This document shows, one piece after another, positions 1 to 13,884 of a DNA stretch of 64,000 bases. This stretch comes from Plantago ovata (lineage: Eukaryota > Streptophyta > Magnoliopsida > Lamiales > Plantaginaceae): the NCBI GenBank assembly GCA_028274465.1, contig CM051455.1, forward strand, positions 127,321,462-127,385,461. Reading direction: 5' to 3'. The notes beneath the pieces were generated by a model that ran no database searches, was not told the DNA's origin, and saw only the letters and a list, made by a program, of their open reading frames with translations. The position numbers were made by a program, and so were the translations under genes. Numbering within the stretch: the first letter of the stretch is position 1; each line of letters starts with the position of its first letter.

Positions 1-1431
1 TATGTATATTACATCGGGCAATACAACATGTCATATCTTTATCTGGTTGGATGGTAAGTGATCTCTGGAGAGGAGTCATCTCTCATGTGTAGCATTAGGA
101 GAGTACTACTCAAGTCATTCATAGTTGTGTTGGTAAAGTCGTTGGCCAACGCACATATATTTAGGATGTCCTAAATATATCTCGGTAACCAAACAACTCA
201 CTAAAGACGTCATGAGTGTATTATTGGGTTAGACACTTCATCGATCCTAGATGCATTCGAGTAAGTCAGATGAAAGGACCTTACCATCGCCGCATTTAGT
301 GCAACAGGCTTTCCAACGAAAGGAAGTTTGAGATTTCTCTCAAAACGTCCTCATGTATTAATATTGCAAATGGAATTGATTGAGAATTCCATGATGCCCA
401 GTCGTCTTGTCTAGCTTAATACACTGAGGCTCTATGGGTCAACTATACGGTGGACCGACTTGTCAAAATTAAAGAACTATGGGAAGAATTATAATTAACT
501 TGGTTAATTATAATTGATTGTGACATAATTAATATTTTGTAATTAAATATTAATTATACATATGTATATTAATATGTATTAATATATTACTTGTATTTTG
601 ATAATACAATTACGAGTTAATTGAAAGGATATATTAATTGAATTGATATATGCACTTGGGCAAGATTTTAATTGAATTTAATATCTTAACTTGAATGTGG
701 GCCCATACTCCCTACTCCAGCCGTGTGGCAATCCTTCTCCTAATTAAACTTGAGGGGCAAGTTTTCCTAATTGAAGATTAGGATGATCTAGACATATATT
801 TACTTGTGCAATAAGAATTAGAGTTCTTATTCCTTTTAGGATTTGATTGGTTCTAAAGGCTTCCGATAGACACTATAAATAGAGGCATTAGAGAGCTGGA
901 AAATCATTCTGATTACTAATCATTTTGTAATCTGTGAGACAGGAAAAGCTCTCCCTCTCCTAACCCAAACTGCCGCCGTCGCCACCTTCCTACGGACTAC
1001 GTAGGGTTTGATTCTTTAGGAGATACGTAGGCAGCTTGGAGCACACCCCAAGAACAAGCCACCATCCATCTTTGGATATCAAGCTTCAGTATTCTCAGTT
1101 GTTATATTGTTTATGTACTAACTTCTGTCTTGCAGATAGAATTCTCGAGTGCAGATTTTCTACACTGCATAATGATTTTGTAAAATCAATTCCCGCTTCG
1201 TTATGAACCCGATTGAGGTGATTCCAGTTGGATAATACTCCTAAAATCCTGAACTACAATCTGACCAGAGGGATCATCGATATCATTCCTGGATCGAGGG
1301 AATATAAATCTACCTCAGTTGTATATATATTCAGGTATGTTTGAATAGATAGTCGATTAACCTGCTTGTTAAGAAAATTTTGAAATTTCGCTGCACCAAC
1401 CTAGGGGTAAACCTAACCATATTTCTTTCAT
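1..1431 (+). mobile_element. 3' part of a long LTR (LTR family A), left end outside window
   Basis: The stretch is homologous to the LTR at 29642-31734: both share the blocks around CTCTCATGTGTAGCA, CGTTGGCCA and ATTGCAAATGGAA, and the terminal part with TTTCGCTGC and CCTAGG. It ends at about 1431 in ...TTTCTTTCA, after which unrelated sequence begins. It is shorter than the 29.6-kb copy because a block near its start is missing. No coding capacity is visible, and no recognisable primer-binding site follows the end, so it is probably a solo LTR. The superfamily (Copia or Gypsy) cannot be decided from the LTR alone. Confidence 0.6.
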
Positions 1432-1436
1432 CAGGT

Positions 1437-1660
1437 TCAAGGTTAGAAGGTTCAGGTTCAAGGTTTAGGAGGTTCAAATTCTGATGCTTGGGTTGGATTG
1501 TATCGTAAGGTTCTGGTTAGGTTTTGACCGTAACAACCGTTGTTAAAATCACAGTTAAAACTAGATGTGGTCTTGGGTCTTTGTAATCTTTCTGAGCATT
1601 ACTTATGCTCGTTATTTTAATTATAAATAAAAAATTGGTCGTTCCAAAAACAAAATGATT
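1437..1660 (+). repeat. LINE 3'-end fragment
   Basis: The end of this stretch (TTTGTAATCTTTCTGAGCATT, then TTGGTCGTTCC followed by an A-rich tail) has the look of plant L1 3' UTRs and resembles the tail at 46660-46904, which ends in TTTGGTCGTTTC plus 22 A. An inverted copy lies in arm 2 at about 29060-29280. No ORF remains. Confidence 0.4.
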
Positions 1661-2117
1661 TATGATGTTTGTTGCTTTGGTTTTATTTAGGACAAGTAAG
1701 AAATTGGGAGGGAGAGTAGTAATCTTTCATTTTTTTTTTGTTTACTCTCTTGTAAACTATTACAAATAGTCGCCATGCTCATCAATTTTCATTGAATATT
1801 ATGCATATTAGATTAAGATTGAGTCTTTGTTTAAAAAAGGTACCCACCAGATCAAGTGATTTATTACCCTAAGGTGTAATAATTATGTACATTTTACCCT
1901 AAGGTTTGAGCAAATTAAGTGTTACCATAAAGTCAAAAATGGACTGAAGGATAGGAAATTTTGTGTGGGGTCCCACGTTGGACTCAATTTGTTGAGTTTC
2001 ACAAATTCACCCCTTCAACTTATGATTTTGGGCCACAAATGTAAGAAGAAGTTATTTTTCAGATCTTCTTCCTCATTTCATCCCCTTTCTTCTTATTCTT
2101 CTTCTTCCTCCTCCCTG

Positions 2118-2275
2118 GAAGAAGCTCCAAGAAGCTTCCATCGAAGCTCATGGAGCTTCCAGATCCAGATCTGGAAGTTCCGATAAGACCTTAGCTTCAC
2201 CCATTTTCTTTTTTAATTAAAAAAAAAAATTCCTGCCATGAAACAGAGCTTCCATGGAAGCTCCAAATTCGAGCT
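2118..2275. repeat. Cluster of AGCTTCC palindromes
   Basis: Short inverted repeats of the word GGAGCTTCC/GGAAGCTCC are packed here, including a perfect palindrome GAGCTTCCATGGAAGCTC at about 2246-2263 and an imperfect one centred on AGATCCAGATCT near 2165. The arm 2 equivalent is 28436-28590. The same words recur at 47832-48115, 54425-54478 and 56100-56261. Confidence 0.6.
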
Positions 2276-2619
2276 TCTAAGCTACACTTTTTTTTTTCTT
2301 TTTCAATTTGTTGAGGAATAACAAGACATTGTTTTTAATTTAAAGTTAGTGTTGGACATTGTTCTCTTTTTTTTTTTTTTGAATGTTGGACAACACTTTA
2401 TGTACTAATTTAATGTCCAACACCAAAAAACTAGCGTATAACAGTTAAAATATCAATTTAGACACAAAAAACAACCAAAAAACCATGTCCGACATAAAAA
2501 ACAAATGATAACCATGTTCGCCATAATAAGCCAATATTGCATGCTGAGCACATAATACATTATTTTAATTGGAGGACCAAAGTACAAATATAAAATGTTG
2601 GGGAACACTACAAGGAAAT

Positions 2620-3078
<459 letters not shown>

Positions 3079-3126
3079 CAATCCTACAATGTACGAACCA
3101 TAAATTAAACATACTACAACTACTAG

Positions 3127-3889
3127 CTACTCCTCGGCCTCTGCGTTCTCCACCCCACCCAAAGCTCCAGCATGGTGGTGCGGCTGGATGAGGGGAGGGT
3201 CCCGGTTCCAGTACGCTTCCCACAGCGGCCGAGAAACCGTGTCAATCCATAGGGGCCATTTTCCCTCCTTTCTCCAGTCAGTTTTGACTCTCATCATCGT
3301 ATGCATGTGGATGCTAGATCCTCGGACCAGGAACGCATTCCACAACTCCTCCATATGAGCAGGAGGCATATAGTAGTAGTTCTGCAATATATATTCAATG
3401 TACATAAGTGAAATGAAACATAATTTACCTAAATGTTACACTTAATTAGTGAGCGCCGCCTACTCAATAACCTAAGGTTGTGGTCTAACATAATCATGGG
3501 CGCCGCCTACCCAACATCATGAATGCGGACGTAAAGTTATTAAATACAAATAAAGTACCTTCAATTCCTCGAAAAACTGCTCCTTTGCGGACATAGGAAG
3601 CGTACTCCACCTTTCACCCCACTCCCTGGCTCTGGAAGCGTATGAAATCTTCTACGGATGATGTTACCCAACTTTCTATTAGCTTCAGGCGGGTGAAACC
3701 TGTAACACATATTAAAAAAATAATTATGGATACCCACAACTATATATAAAACAATTAAATACAAAGTTAAGTACAAAACTTACATGGAACCCTGCCCAAC
3801 AGACAAGACATGCAACCCATTGTCGCCGCCCTGGGGCAGTGCTTGACCATCGTCGCCGCCCTGGGTTGTGCTTGACCATCGACGTTCAT
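3127..3889 (-). pseudogene. TNPA/Transposase_24-like gene of CACTA-1, frameshifted
   Basis: Three exons match those of CACTA-2 in reverse. Exon 1 starts with MNVDGQAQP at 3889; exon 2 (about 3695-3561) has FHPPEANRKLGNIIRRRF; exon 3 (about 3380-3127) has [26 protein letters not shown] and RPLWEAYW and ends in an EAEE tail and TAG. The spacing of W, F and K residues resembles the plant Transposase_24 (Ptta/En/Spm) family, the TNPA-type accessory DNA-binding protein; catalysis would need a TNPD protein, which is absent. Relative to CACTA-2, exon 1 lacks one C in the CAACCCAGG run and exon 2 has an indel after the PGSG codons. Exon 3 keeps the tryptophan codon (EAYW) that is a stop in CACTA-2. 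Function is by resemblance only. Confidence 0.65.
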
Positions 3890-5454
3890 TGTCTTGATTG
3901 TTAGTTAACTTATTGTCATTTAATAAGTTGTCACTTAATAAGTACAGACGAGGACTCGGAAATGATGGTGTGTTCGAAGGCCAATGTGATGTATTTTTTA
4001 TACATGTAAATCATATTTAACTAACATTTCCTTGCATGACATGATTACCGCAATACAAACTTTCCTTGCTTTTCAAGACCCCGACTACACTTGATTGTTA
4101 GTTAACTTATTGTCACTTAATAAGTTGTCACTTAATAAGTATAGACGAGGACTCGGAAAGCAAGGAAAATTTGTAATGTTTACTCTATGGATACCAGGAA
4201 ATAAAGTTCATTTATTACGGTGCCTACCTACTACAATCATTCACAACACAATGGGTGTTCAGTTAAATACAATCAGTTTGCTTAAATGTCAGTAAGGCTT
4301 ACCAATGGGTGCAAACCAATAAAACGCTTACTGATCGACAGTAAACGTATAGTATTAGTTATCACTCAATGTAAGTCTAATCCAACACTTCCAAACTAAT
4401 ATATATATATCATCATCACACCTATTCATTTCAATGAAAAACAAATGAAAACAAACTCTTATGTGTGTTCAGTCAAATACAATCAGTTCGATAAATGTTG
4501 GGGAGAATTTTCTATGGGACCTAACCAATGTAACGCTCACTGGTCGATAGTAAGCATATACTATTAGTTAGGGCCCGAAAAAAATCTTACCAACACACAG
4601 AAATCGCTTATAATAGCATCATCACACTTATTAGCTTATATAACATAATTAAAATAATTAACATAATTATAATTATCAGAACTAAGTAGGCAGAATTTTA
4701 GATCTTTTTAATTAATCAAACTTAATCCAACTTAATTCAAAATTTAACAAAATATTAAGTAAATTTAACATAAATATAAAGCATGAATATATACATGAAA
4801 ACAGAACTAACTTAAGCAATTTAACAGAACTAACTTAAAGCAAATTATCATGCATATTAAGCATGAATAACCAATTAATATGAATAAGGTATTAACATGA
4901 ATATTATGATATTCAATTCCATTTAACATGAATATTAACCAATTTACAGTTAAAAATTAGGGTTACTTTGGGGCTGTTCAAATCGAAGGTTGGATTTAGG
5001 CTAGAATATTTTGATATTCAATTAACAGAAATTAAGACAAGAAATTGAAAGAGAAGAATTAAGACAAGAAATTGAAATTGACAATGAAATTCAAATTGAG
5101 AAGAGAGAATGAGAGGAAGGAACTTACCGATTGGACAGAGATCGGAGGAGGAGAGGAGGCGGTGATGTCGACTCCAGTAGTGGCGGTGGACGGTGGTGGC
5201 TCCGGCGGTGATGGCGTGGGTGGAGAGGTTTAGGGTTTGAAATGGGGGAGAAATGGACAAGAGAAGAAGAGAATGAAGAGGAAAATGAGACGTCGTGGTG
5301 GTTGTGATGTGGTGGTGGTGGCGGCGTGGGTGGAGCCGACCCGTGGTGATGGTGGATTTTTGAGATGGGAGGAGGCGAAGGAGAAGAGATTAGGGTTATG
5401 AAAAAATGGGGAAATGATCTGGGGAGGAAGACGATCGCGTCTGTTTATTGGAAA

Positions 5455-5735
5455 TATAGCGACGGATAGTCCATCGGTCGCTATTTATTTATTTTTATTT
5501 TTATTTCCCATTTCTTTATTCTGGTCAACTATAGTTAGTGACGGATAGATTTATCCGTCTCTAAATTGGCGACGGATGAGCGATATCCGTCGCTAGTTGA
5601 TGCCGAATTGACTCTTTCCAATGACGAACTGAGCTTAGAGCGCAGTTCGTCTTTATCCGTCGCTAACGGTAGCGATCCGTCGCTAAATAGCGACGGATGC
5701 CATCCGTAGCAACTCTCCGTCGCTACATGACTGAT
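5455..5735. repeat. CACTA-1 subterminal repeat array (other end)
   Basis: AGCGACGGAT/ATCCGTCGCT repeats flank a short unique piece containing GACGAACTGAGCTTAGAGCG at about 5620-5650. That piece recurs inverted at 48347-48372 in CACTA-2 and, diverged, at about 43216-43245 in CACTA-3, so it marks this end across the family. Confidence 0.85.
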
Positions 5736-6272
5736 TTCTTGTAGTGGAAAAAGAAGACAAAGTTGCATAAAGCAATTGTCCCCACATGACCAAACATTTT
5801 TTAATAATACACTTAGGGTATTTGTTCATTGTCATGTTAAATTCGGCTTGGTGGTAATGATGGTTTATGCTCAGATTCATTAGAGGTTATCGCAAATTAC
5901 TAATCGATAACGTTCCCCGATCAAGTAATCCGACAGAAGCAACCATAGTCGTATGATGCGTAAAGTCCTCAATAGCTAACCCAATTATTCATAAATAATC
6001 TTGCTACAAAAACTATCTTTACAAATTACAATTCCTTATAATGGTGAGAGATGATTCGTTCCAATTCCTTACTGCAAGAATAGTATTTTGTCGTCTCATC
6101 AACTTTACATAACACTATCGATGTGATGTGAATGAATGTTTGTGGATGTGCAAGCTGGTTTTTTTTTGAAATAAAACATATACTACGCAAGTGGAGGATT
6201 AGTTCTTACATAATTATACAAAACGTCCTAGTCTACTGCAAAATGATCAATATGTCCACCTTTACAAAACAC

Positions 6273-9200
6273 TTAGGCTACTACAAGCCTAGGAAAGGTA
6301 GTGCTAATGTCCGACTTTACAAAAACTTGTAACCAATTCGGGGCCTTTTCCCAAACACTTAAGTTACTCACATGATCTTGATTAACTTGAAAACAATGAA
6401 GACCACTTGGATCACTCCGTACTGATGGCGCGTAGCGCGACGTTCCTGGAGCCCACCCTTCACTTCCATGTTTGGCAAGTGCGTCCGCAGCTTGGTTAGT
6501 TTCACGGTATACAAAATGATACTTAACATCCTCCATTTGTTGTAGCATTTGTCTAACTTCCTTAAGCAGTTGCTGCTGATGTCGATCCTTCACGGAGCAT
6601 CTGTTCAAAGAAGATATCACAAATTTAGAATCTGATTGAATATCCAATTTTGAAACTGAAACTGATTTGCCAAAACTAAGCCGTATTTGAGGGCTGTTAG
6701 CTCTGCCATATTATGTGTGCAAACTCCTATATATCCTGCTGCTGCTTTTAAAACTTGACCAGAAGTATTTCGAAATATAATTCCGATCCCTGCATGCCCC
6801 GGATTATTTATGGAGGCTCCATCAATATTCATAGCAATATAACCAATTGGTGGAGGGCTCCATTTACATAAAAACAAATGATGTTTCTAATGCTTATGAG
6901 TATGAAGGATCTGCATGTCTTGCATGATTTGTAATAGATGCATGTATATACTTTTACTACTAAAATCTTGGTTCCTAAAAACATAATTATTCCTATATCT
7001 CCATATGAGATAGCATGCAGAAATAGTAGCAACTGTGTGTAACTATTGTGCTTAAAGTGAGTGAGGAGCCCAAGCACAGATGATTGAATTGTATTCCATT
7101 CTGCCGGCCAAATGATCTTTCTAAATTCAGTAAATTTGACACATTGAAATAAGAGGTGTTCTATGGTTTCATCTTGTGCTTGACATAAGGTACACAAGGG
7201 TGATGGCAAAGCATGCATTTGCATAAGTAAAGCTGCAGTTGGCAACTTATAATGCAAAGACATCCATAGAAAATTTTTTATTCTAGGCAGTAGTTTAAGT
7301 GACCATAATCTATGCCATGGATAGGTTGGCCCAATCCCTTGAGCATGTATCAAGTGCTCATAAGCTGACTTTACTGTAAAAGTCCCTGAACTTGTATGCA
7401 ACCAAACTCTGTAATCAGGTTTAGGTTGATGAGGCAGTGGAATAGTTACAATATTAGCAACCAGCTGAAATGGCAAGGTTTGGAGCAGTAGCTCCTCATT
7501 CCATGCCTGATTTTCAATGAAATTAGAAAGTGAAACAAAATCATTTTGTGTGTGCAAGATAGTATTCAAGGCCTATTTTCCTAACCAAATGTCATTCCAG
7601 AAATCAACTGAAGTTCCAGATTGAACTTGCCACCCAATATGATTAACAAAATCTGGAATAATGGATATCAAAGAGTTCCATATCCAGCTATTTGGTTTTT
7701 TATAGCCTGCCTGCAAAATAGAGTGCTGAGGAAAATACTTGATTTTACACACTTGCACCCATAAATTTTGAGGTTGAGTCAAGAGTTTCCAAAGGAGTTT
7801 AAATTGGAAAGCTATGTTGAGGATTTGTAAATTTCTGATTCCCAAGCTCCTAATTCTTTTGGTGTGCAAATAGAACTCCATTTGACTCTACCTCTCTTTT
7901 TCCCCTGAGAGGAGTTATTCCATAAAAACTGGGAGTTTAAAGAATTTAGCTTTTGAATTATTGCTAAAGGAATTTTAGCAAAAGACATAATATAAGCTGG
8001 TATTGCACTTGTGACTGCTCTAATAAGAACTAATTTTCCAGCATAAGACAAATTTTTATTGTACCATACTTTAAGTTTATGCATGACCTTAATGACTAGC
8101 TCATGAAACAGATCATATTTTTTCTGACCAAACAAAAAAGGCATGCCCAGATATTTAGTTCTTTTATTATGGATGACTCCTAAAGAGTGTGTGATAGAAT
8201 GCTTGAGGTGCATTGGAGTCTTAGGTGAAAAAATCACTCTGGACTTCTTCCAGCAAACTGCTTGCCCTGCAGCTATCTCATAATTATGCAAGCAATGCTT
8301 CAAGGCTAAACTATCCTTATGAGTTGCTCTAGTAAATATAAGGCAGTCATCTGCAAATCCTAAAATAGGGATGTCAAGTCCAGACCTAGAAGACTTGAAG
8401 CTTCTAATCAGCTTTTGCTGGACTGCATATACTAAAGATCTTATAAACATATCCTGACATAAGATAAATAAATAGGGAGAAAGTGGATCCCCTTGCCTCA
8501 AACCTCTTGTTGGCTTCCAAATTGTTGAGAAATCATTATTAGCTTTAACCCTATACCTTACTGAGGTAACACAGTACATTACTAATTGTATAATCTTGGA
8601 TGGGAAATTGAATTGTTTTAGAGTAAACCAAAGAAAATGCCACTCTAATCTGTCATATGCTTTAGCTATATCTAATTTTAAAGCCATACAATGATGATTT
8701 CTTTTCTTGTGCATAGTGTGCAACAGCTCATGAGCAAGTAAAATATTGTCTGTAATAGATCTACCTGCTACAAAACCATTTTGAAAAGGAGAAATCAACC
8801 CATCCAGTAAGGGTCTGATTCTGTGAACAAGAATTTTTGAAATGATTTTATATAAACAGTACAAAGACTAATAGGCCTATAGTCAGAAGGAGTCTTTGCA
8901 TCTGGCCTCTTGGGAATTACAACTATGAGTGTTTGATTTATATCTTCTGGGAAAGATCCTTTGAGGAAAAACTCATTAACCAAATGGAACACATCTGCAC
9001 CTATTATATCCCAGTAGGCTATACAAAATTTTGAATTAAATCCATCAAGCCCTGGAGCTTTATCAGGGTTAATACTTTTGCAGGCTTCTAAAACTTCTTG
9101 AGGAGAAACTTCTTTAAGTAATTGTTCATGATCAAATGCTGATAAAAAAGGAGTGTTAAAATGTTGGAAAACCTGCAATTGCTCTTGAGTAATAGGATTG

Positions 9201-10430
9201 TGTGAGTGCTGTGAGAAAAAGTTTGAAACTCCTGACAGATTAACTTACTGTCTGTGATCCACACTCCTTGAGAAGTTTGGATACCATTGATGAACTTTTT
9301 CCTATATTGATGAGAAGCTAAAGCATGAAAATACTTTGTATTAACATCTCCTAAGGTCACCCAATTTCTTTTAGCTCTTTGATGCCAATAAATCTTTCTC
9401 TGAACAAGTAAAGTATCCAAATCAGTTTTAAGTTTATTATACATATTTCCAAGCACAGGAGGATTAGTATGAATTTTACCACTTAAAAAATTAACTTCCT
9501 GAAATTTTTGATTAATGGCCTTATTAAGCTCTGTTAGATCTGAAAGATTCCACTGTGGAATTTGCTTACATAGAAGTTCACACTTTTGAAAACATTTAAG
9601 TGATGAACAAAATTTTGCGCCAAAAATCCTCCAAGTTTTGTTTAAACAAAGGATTAGAAACCCAAATGTTTTCAAAATAAAAACTCTTTACTTTCTTAGT
9701 TTAATGCAACTCCTGTATCTATCAATAAGGGTGCATGATCAGAAGGTAAAAAGGCAAATGGGTGACAACAGTATTGGGATAAATTTGAAGCCATCTAGAA
9801 TTCCCACAGGCCCTATCCAACCTTTTAGAGATATAATTTCCCTTAAAATTCATATTAGACCACGTATATTTACATCCTTTATAGCCTAAATCCAGTAAAC
9901 CACAATCCATTAAACATGTTTGGAAATTATTCATGCGTGTCCAAGACTCTCTATTGCCCCCTAATTTTTCAGATGGATGTAATATATTATTAAAATCTCC
10001 AAAACTATCCATGGTGAGGAACTGGAAATATTAGAATGTAGAGTACGAAGTTTATTCCATACCAGATCATAGGCTCCTGGACTTGCATTCTGGTAGAGAT
10101 TAGTTACTTCTGCCGGGCTTGAATCAGGGACTGCTGGATCCACCAAGCGAATATGCACTATTCGGTCCTCTATATCATGCACCCTCATATCACATTCCGC
10201 ACCATTCCACAGAATCCACATCCCCCCTGATTGTGGTGTCTCAAGAGGTGGAGACAAAGCCACTTTATTAGTGACAGGCAAATTGTTGATATACATTTCT
10301 GACGCTCTAGACGATAGCCTGGTATCCACACAAACGTGACTACTGGCCTATGCTCCAAAATATGCCGCCTCAAGGCTTCTTGAAACTCAGTCCTTCCAGC
10401 TCCTCTTGCATTCCATACTAGCATACGCAT
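6273..10430 (-). pseudogene. LINE ORF2: endonuclease, reverse transcriptase, RNase H
   Basis: The start at 10430 gives MRMLVWNARGAG, the usual opening of plant L1 ORF2. The endonuclease shows DTRLSS, GGMWILWN, GDFNNILHPSEKLGG and KYTWSN...RLDRA (10330-9730), but the final SDH-type motif is damaged. The reverse transcriptase (about 9178-7812) has the FQNGFVAGRSITDNILLAHE block, LDIAKAYDRLEW, GLRQGDPLSPYLF and the catalytic FADD at about 8342-8365. A cysteine-containing zf-RVT-like domain (RIKNFLW, CTLCQAQDETIEHLLFQC) lies at 7320-7140, and RNase H (NIDGASINNPGHAGIG, MAELTALKYGL, QSDSKFVI, NQAADALAKHG) at 6820-6470. Frame changes near 10330, 10010, 9700, 9150, 8840, 7870, 7570, 6870 and 6640 break it. 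It would copy LINE RNA by target-primed reverse transcription if intact. Confidence 0.9.
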
Positions 10431-10861
10431 TTCCTGTGGATTGACTGTGGTGTTATAGTGATCAATGCTTTGTGGAGGCCCCAACCCGTCGTCCCCGCTT
10501 CCGAGTGGGACTGGATTGACTGTGTGACGGTGGATGTTTTCCCATGGTAGCACAAACATCAGATGCCTCTGATCCATTCCCGTTAGTAGCACTTGTTCCA
10601 TTGCCGTGTACCTCACTGCTAGCTGTTGTGCCGTGTTCGCAAATTGGATCAGAAACGGAATCTGGCAGAATGGTCCCATTTTCACCAATTGCCCTCTATC
10701 AGCTTGAAATTGGACAACAGCACCCGATCCTCCTGACTGATTGTTGCATGCTCCTGTTCGACGGACCGATTATCTCCACACTGGTCCGAGCATTTCCATC
10801 TGGTCCTGCTGATGGCTTACCTCCATTGCCGCCGTTGCCATTGAAATGAACTGTGTGTCCG

Positions 10862-13017
10862 TCAGTGGTGATTGAGATTGTGCCTGCGGCTGCACAACTG
10901 AACCCGTCGGTGAAGATGCCTGTGGTACCTAAGGCTGAGCTGTCCCGATATGTATTCCCGGCCTGCGACCCGTGAGAGGCTGCTGAGGGATGTGTGTTCC
11001 TTATTACCTGTCCTTGAGCTCCTTGAGATGAGGCCCCTCTCCAACAACGCCTTGCCTGGTTTCTTGCTGCCTGCCGAATCCGGCGCCCCCTCTCCTCCTG
11101 CTGAGTGTACGCACTGGCTACCGCCGACCTCATGATGTGGGTGGTGCAATTTGTGGTGGGTTTTCGGAATACGGACCATACCGATTTGCATGTAACTGCT
11201 TTGTGTTAGCTGGCCCATGAAGTTTATGGGAGCCTGTATTTGCACCAGCCCTTGCAAAGGAGCCATGGTCGACATTGCTGGCGCTGGGAAGTAGGGATCC
11301 GCCGTTGCATTGAGAGGATTTTGAAGGGGAAAGGATGGGTGCGGAACCGGTGGTACTACTGTGAGGGGAATTGTTGGAATGACACTGGTTGTTGTTACCG
11401 GCACCGACGGGTTTGAAGCTCTGAACTCATCATGTACTTTTTCTCAGTAACAGCGTTAGGGTTAGAAAGGAATGGGAAGAGTTTTGTTGTGGAACAGCGT
11501 TTTGGAAAGGGGAATCATTAATAGAATGTAAGCCTGCACTACTTTTCCAGAGACTCCATCATTACTTTCTTGATCTTCACAATTAGGTGTTAATGAGTCT
11601 GCATGTATGTGAACACGTGCCTGCTTATCCCCATAACATTCTCTCCTAAATCTTGTTAGCCCTAATCTCCTGAAAAGTCTTATTTAAAAACAAAGGTGCA
11701 GTATCCACTACTTGGTCTTGATTTTAAAATTGATATTGGGTTCTAGAACTGAAATGGATTTGTGGTTGATCCACGGGCTTTGAGTATTGGGCCGGTTGGG
11801 ATTTCTTGCCATGCAGTCCACCGATTGCTTGCCATTATGCCTACCATTTTTATTAATAATACTTTGTTGGGATATTATCACCTTGAGTCGGTGCCTTGTT
11901 TGTAAAAGTGTGGCATGGTTAGCTTTTTCATTTATTGTAGACCTTGCTTTATTAAAATTTTATTCTAATGAAGGCTTCCGTACCACCGTTTGCCACTCGT
12001 TTTCTGTTCGATCAACATTGGTCTGTTCTTCCCTTGGAACCATAGTTGATCTTGATCATTTTGATGTTCCAATTGTCTAACATGATGCACAAACGTACAA
12101 ATATTCTGTGATGCCCAACCATGCCACATTTAAAACAGAAATCCCCATTAACTTCATAAATTACCTTCTGCATTTTGGTTCCTATTTGGATCATAGGCTT
12201 CAAAGGGGATGTGACATCTATTTCAATACAAATGCGCGCAAACGGGTGCGGGATAGACTAGCCGTATATGTCCTACTTTAATTGGATTGCCTAAAGTTGC
12301 CTATTTATACAAAGCCTTTTGATGATATAATTCCAGTGGTAGATCATGAAGTTGTACCCAAATCAGCATATAATCTAGCGAACCTTTCAATGGATCGAAG
12401 CATGGCTTCCAGTTTGGACCGCTAGATAATTCTGAACAAATACCAAGGTCCCCCCGACAAACGCTAAAAAATAATCATCCATGAGGCTAAAAAGCTATAT
12501 AAAAACTTTGCCTAAACAAGTTGTTGAAAGCGTACCTTAATTTTCAGAGTCCGCGCAAATGCTTAGATATTGAGTGATTTCCTTTTGATTGCCAACCGTC
12601 TGTAGCAACAAAGCACGGTTCCATGTACTACTGAATTCCACCAACTCCTCGTGCTTAAAGATACAAAGGGGACATTTTCTTGCTGCTGACATGCCATAGT
12701 ATATTCCTCAAATTTGGTGACTTTTCCAGATGATTGAACCATTGAGGAAAATACTTATGTTGTGTATTGGCTTGCAGTTTCTCTTAAAACGTCATTGAAC
12801 TTTCTTGCTTGCTTGAAGATGATGGCTCTTCGCTTGTGATACATCCTCGTATCTGATGGACAAAATCTGGAGCAACAACAATCTTTTGAATTTGAGCAGT
12901 TGGAAAGGAGGTTGGAGATGAAGAGAGAAAGTCTGGAGGTGGTTGCATGTTTTTTCGTAGGGAACAGTATTTCGTGGAAAAGTTAATTCGCACCCTCTCT
13001 TGCCCCCCATGTGCCAA
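10862..13017 (-). pseudogene. LINE ORF1 (DUF4283-like / CCHC knuckle) remnant
   Basis: Fragments read on the minus strand include LDYMLIWVQLHDLPLELYHQ (about 12390-12310), NPIKVGHIRL, EIDVTSPLKPMIQIGTK, and the zinc-knuckle start CFKCGMVGHH (about 12150-12110). These match the DUF4283 plus zf-CCHC_4 arrangement of plant LINE ORF1 RNA-binding proteins. A proline/serine-rich tail follows at 11404-10862. Stops and frameshifts interrupt every 30-80 codons. The start is uncertain; the first methionine of a useful frame is at 13017. Confidence 0.7.
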
Positions 13018-13270
13018 TTAAAACAAATAATACCATACATTTTCAAAACATATATTTTATGAAAATGCAACTTAAAGTATGAAAAAAACATGTGAAATAA
13101 AAAGAAGAGATGAGTCACATAGAGATTAACAAGTAACAAGAAGTTAATTAATTAATTTTTAAAAAAAAAATATTAACAGTTTTATAGTTATTTAATTCTT
13201 TTCATTTTCTCCAAAAACAAAACAAATAATATATTTCTTATTTAATTGTCGGGTGGCATCACTCACTAAA

Positions 13271-13370
13271 NNNNNNNNNNNNNNNNNNNNNNNNNNNNNN
13301 NNNNNNNNNNNNNNNNNNNNNNNNNNNNNNNNNNNNNNNNNNNNNNNNNNNNNNNNNNNNNNNNNNNNNN
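13271..13370. other. Assembly gap (100 N)
   Basis: One hundred N, the conventional size for a gap of unknown length. It lies between the LINE 5' region and a tRNA-like repeat, so LINE and Helitron 5' boundaries could be inside it. Confidence 0.99.
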
Positions 13371-13430
13371 GCGGAGGGAATTGAAACCGGGTGTGAGATG
13401 ATGAAACTAACATTCCACCGGACCACAGCT
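13371..13430 (-). repeat. tRNA-like repeat, diverged, at gap edge
   Basis: On the minus strand it reads GCTGTGGTCCGGTGGAATG ... CACCCGGTTTCAATTCCC, the same layout as the three tandem units at 33.8-34.4 kb but with A- and B-box changes. Downstream in its orientation it runs into the N gap, so its 3' end is unseen. Confidence 0.5.
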
Positions 13431-13884
13431 TTTTAATCGTTATTTGTTGATAACATTGATACTGGTACTTGATTTAATATGAATTTACGTTCAATACTCG
13501 AAATCGATTTTTCAAATTTGTGAAATACGCATAGGGCGTAGGGACCTGCCATCTTTCAATAAATGTTTAAATAAAAGCATGTGGAACTACACGCTTGACA
13601 CAACTTATGGTATTGATTGATTTTCTTCTGTATTTCAAACACTCGAATTTTAAAGGATTTTGTGGTGACTGAATCTTGGTTAGTATCTTCCTAAAAATTC
13701 TTGATTGCTTCAAATTCTGCATAATCAATTCAATTATTCTTTTGCATTTTTAGACTTAATATTTTTGTGCCAACTATATACGGAACGATACATATGCCAA
13801 ACCATATGTGCCAAAAAGAAACAATCATATTTCCCAAGAAACGTTATAATATAGGCCAAAACGATCTATATGTCAAAAATCTCA

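Larger units (their letters stand above)
6159..13020 (-). mobile_element. L1-type LINE, degenerate, nearly full length
   Basis: Read on the minus strand, the order is an ORF1 with DUF4283-like segment and CCHC knuckle, then endonuclease, reverse transcriptase, zf-RVT-like domain and RNase H, as in plant L1 elements. A T-run at 6159-6167 on the plus strand is the likely poly(A) tail of the 3' end. The 3' tail abuts the inner end of inverted arm 1. I could not find a TSD copy near 13.0-13.2 kb, so the 5' end is approximate; the N gap at 13271 may hide the junction. Frameshifts and stops occur throughout both ORFs. Confidence 0.85.

Noticed and set aside
9638..9889. Plus-strand frame of 83 codons
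   Set aside because: It lies opposite the LINE ORF2 endonuclease/RT coding strand and shows no domain.
10544..11135. Plus-strand frames of 61-101 codons
   Set aside because: They are shadows of the Pro/Ser-rich, GC-richer LINE ORF1 tail on the minus strand.
12784..13139. Independent gene upstream of the LINE
   Set aside because: The frame joins the ORF1 fragments in order and orientation and is more simply the LINE ORF1 start.
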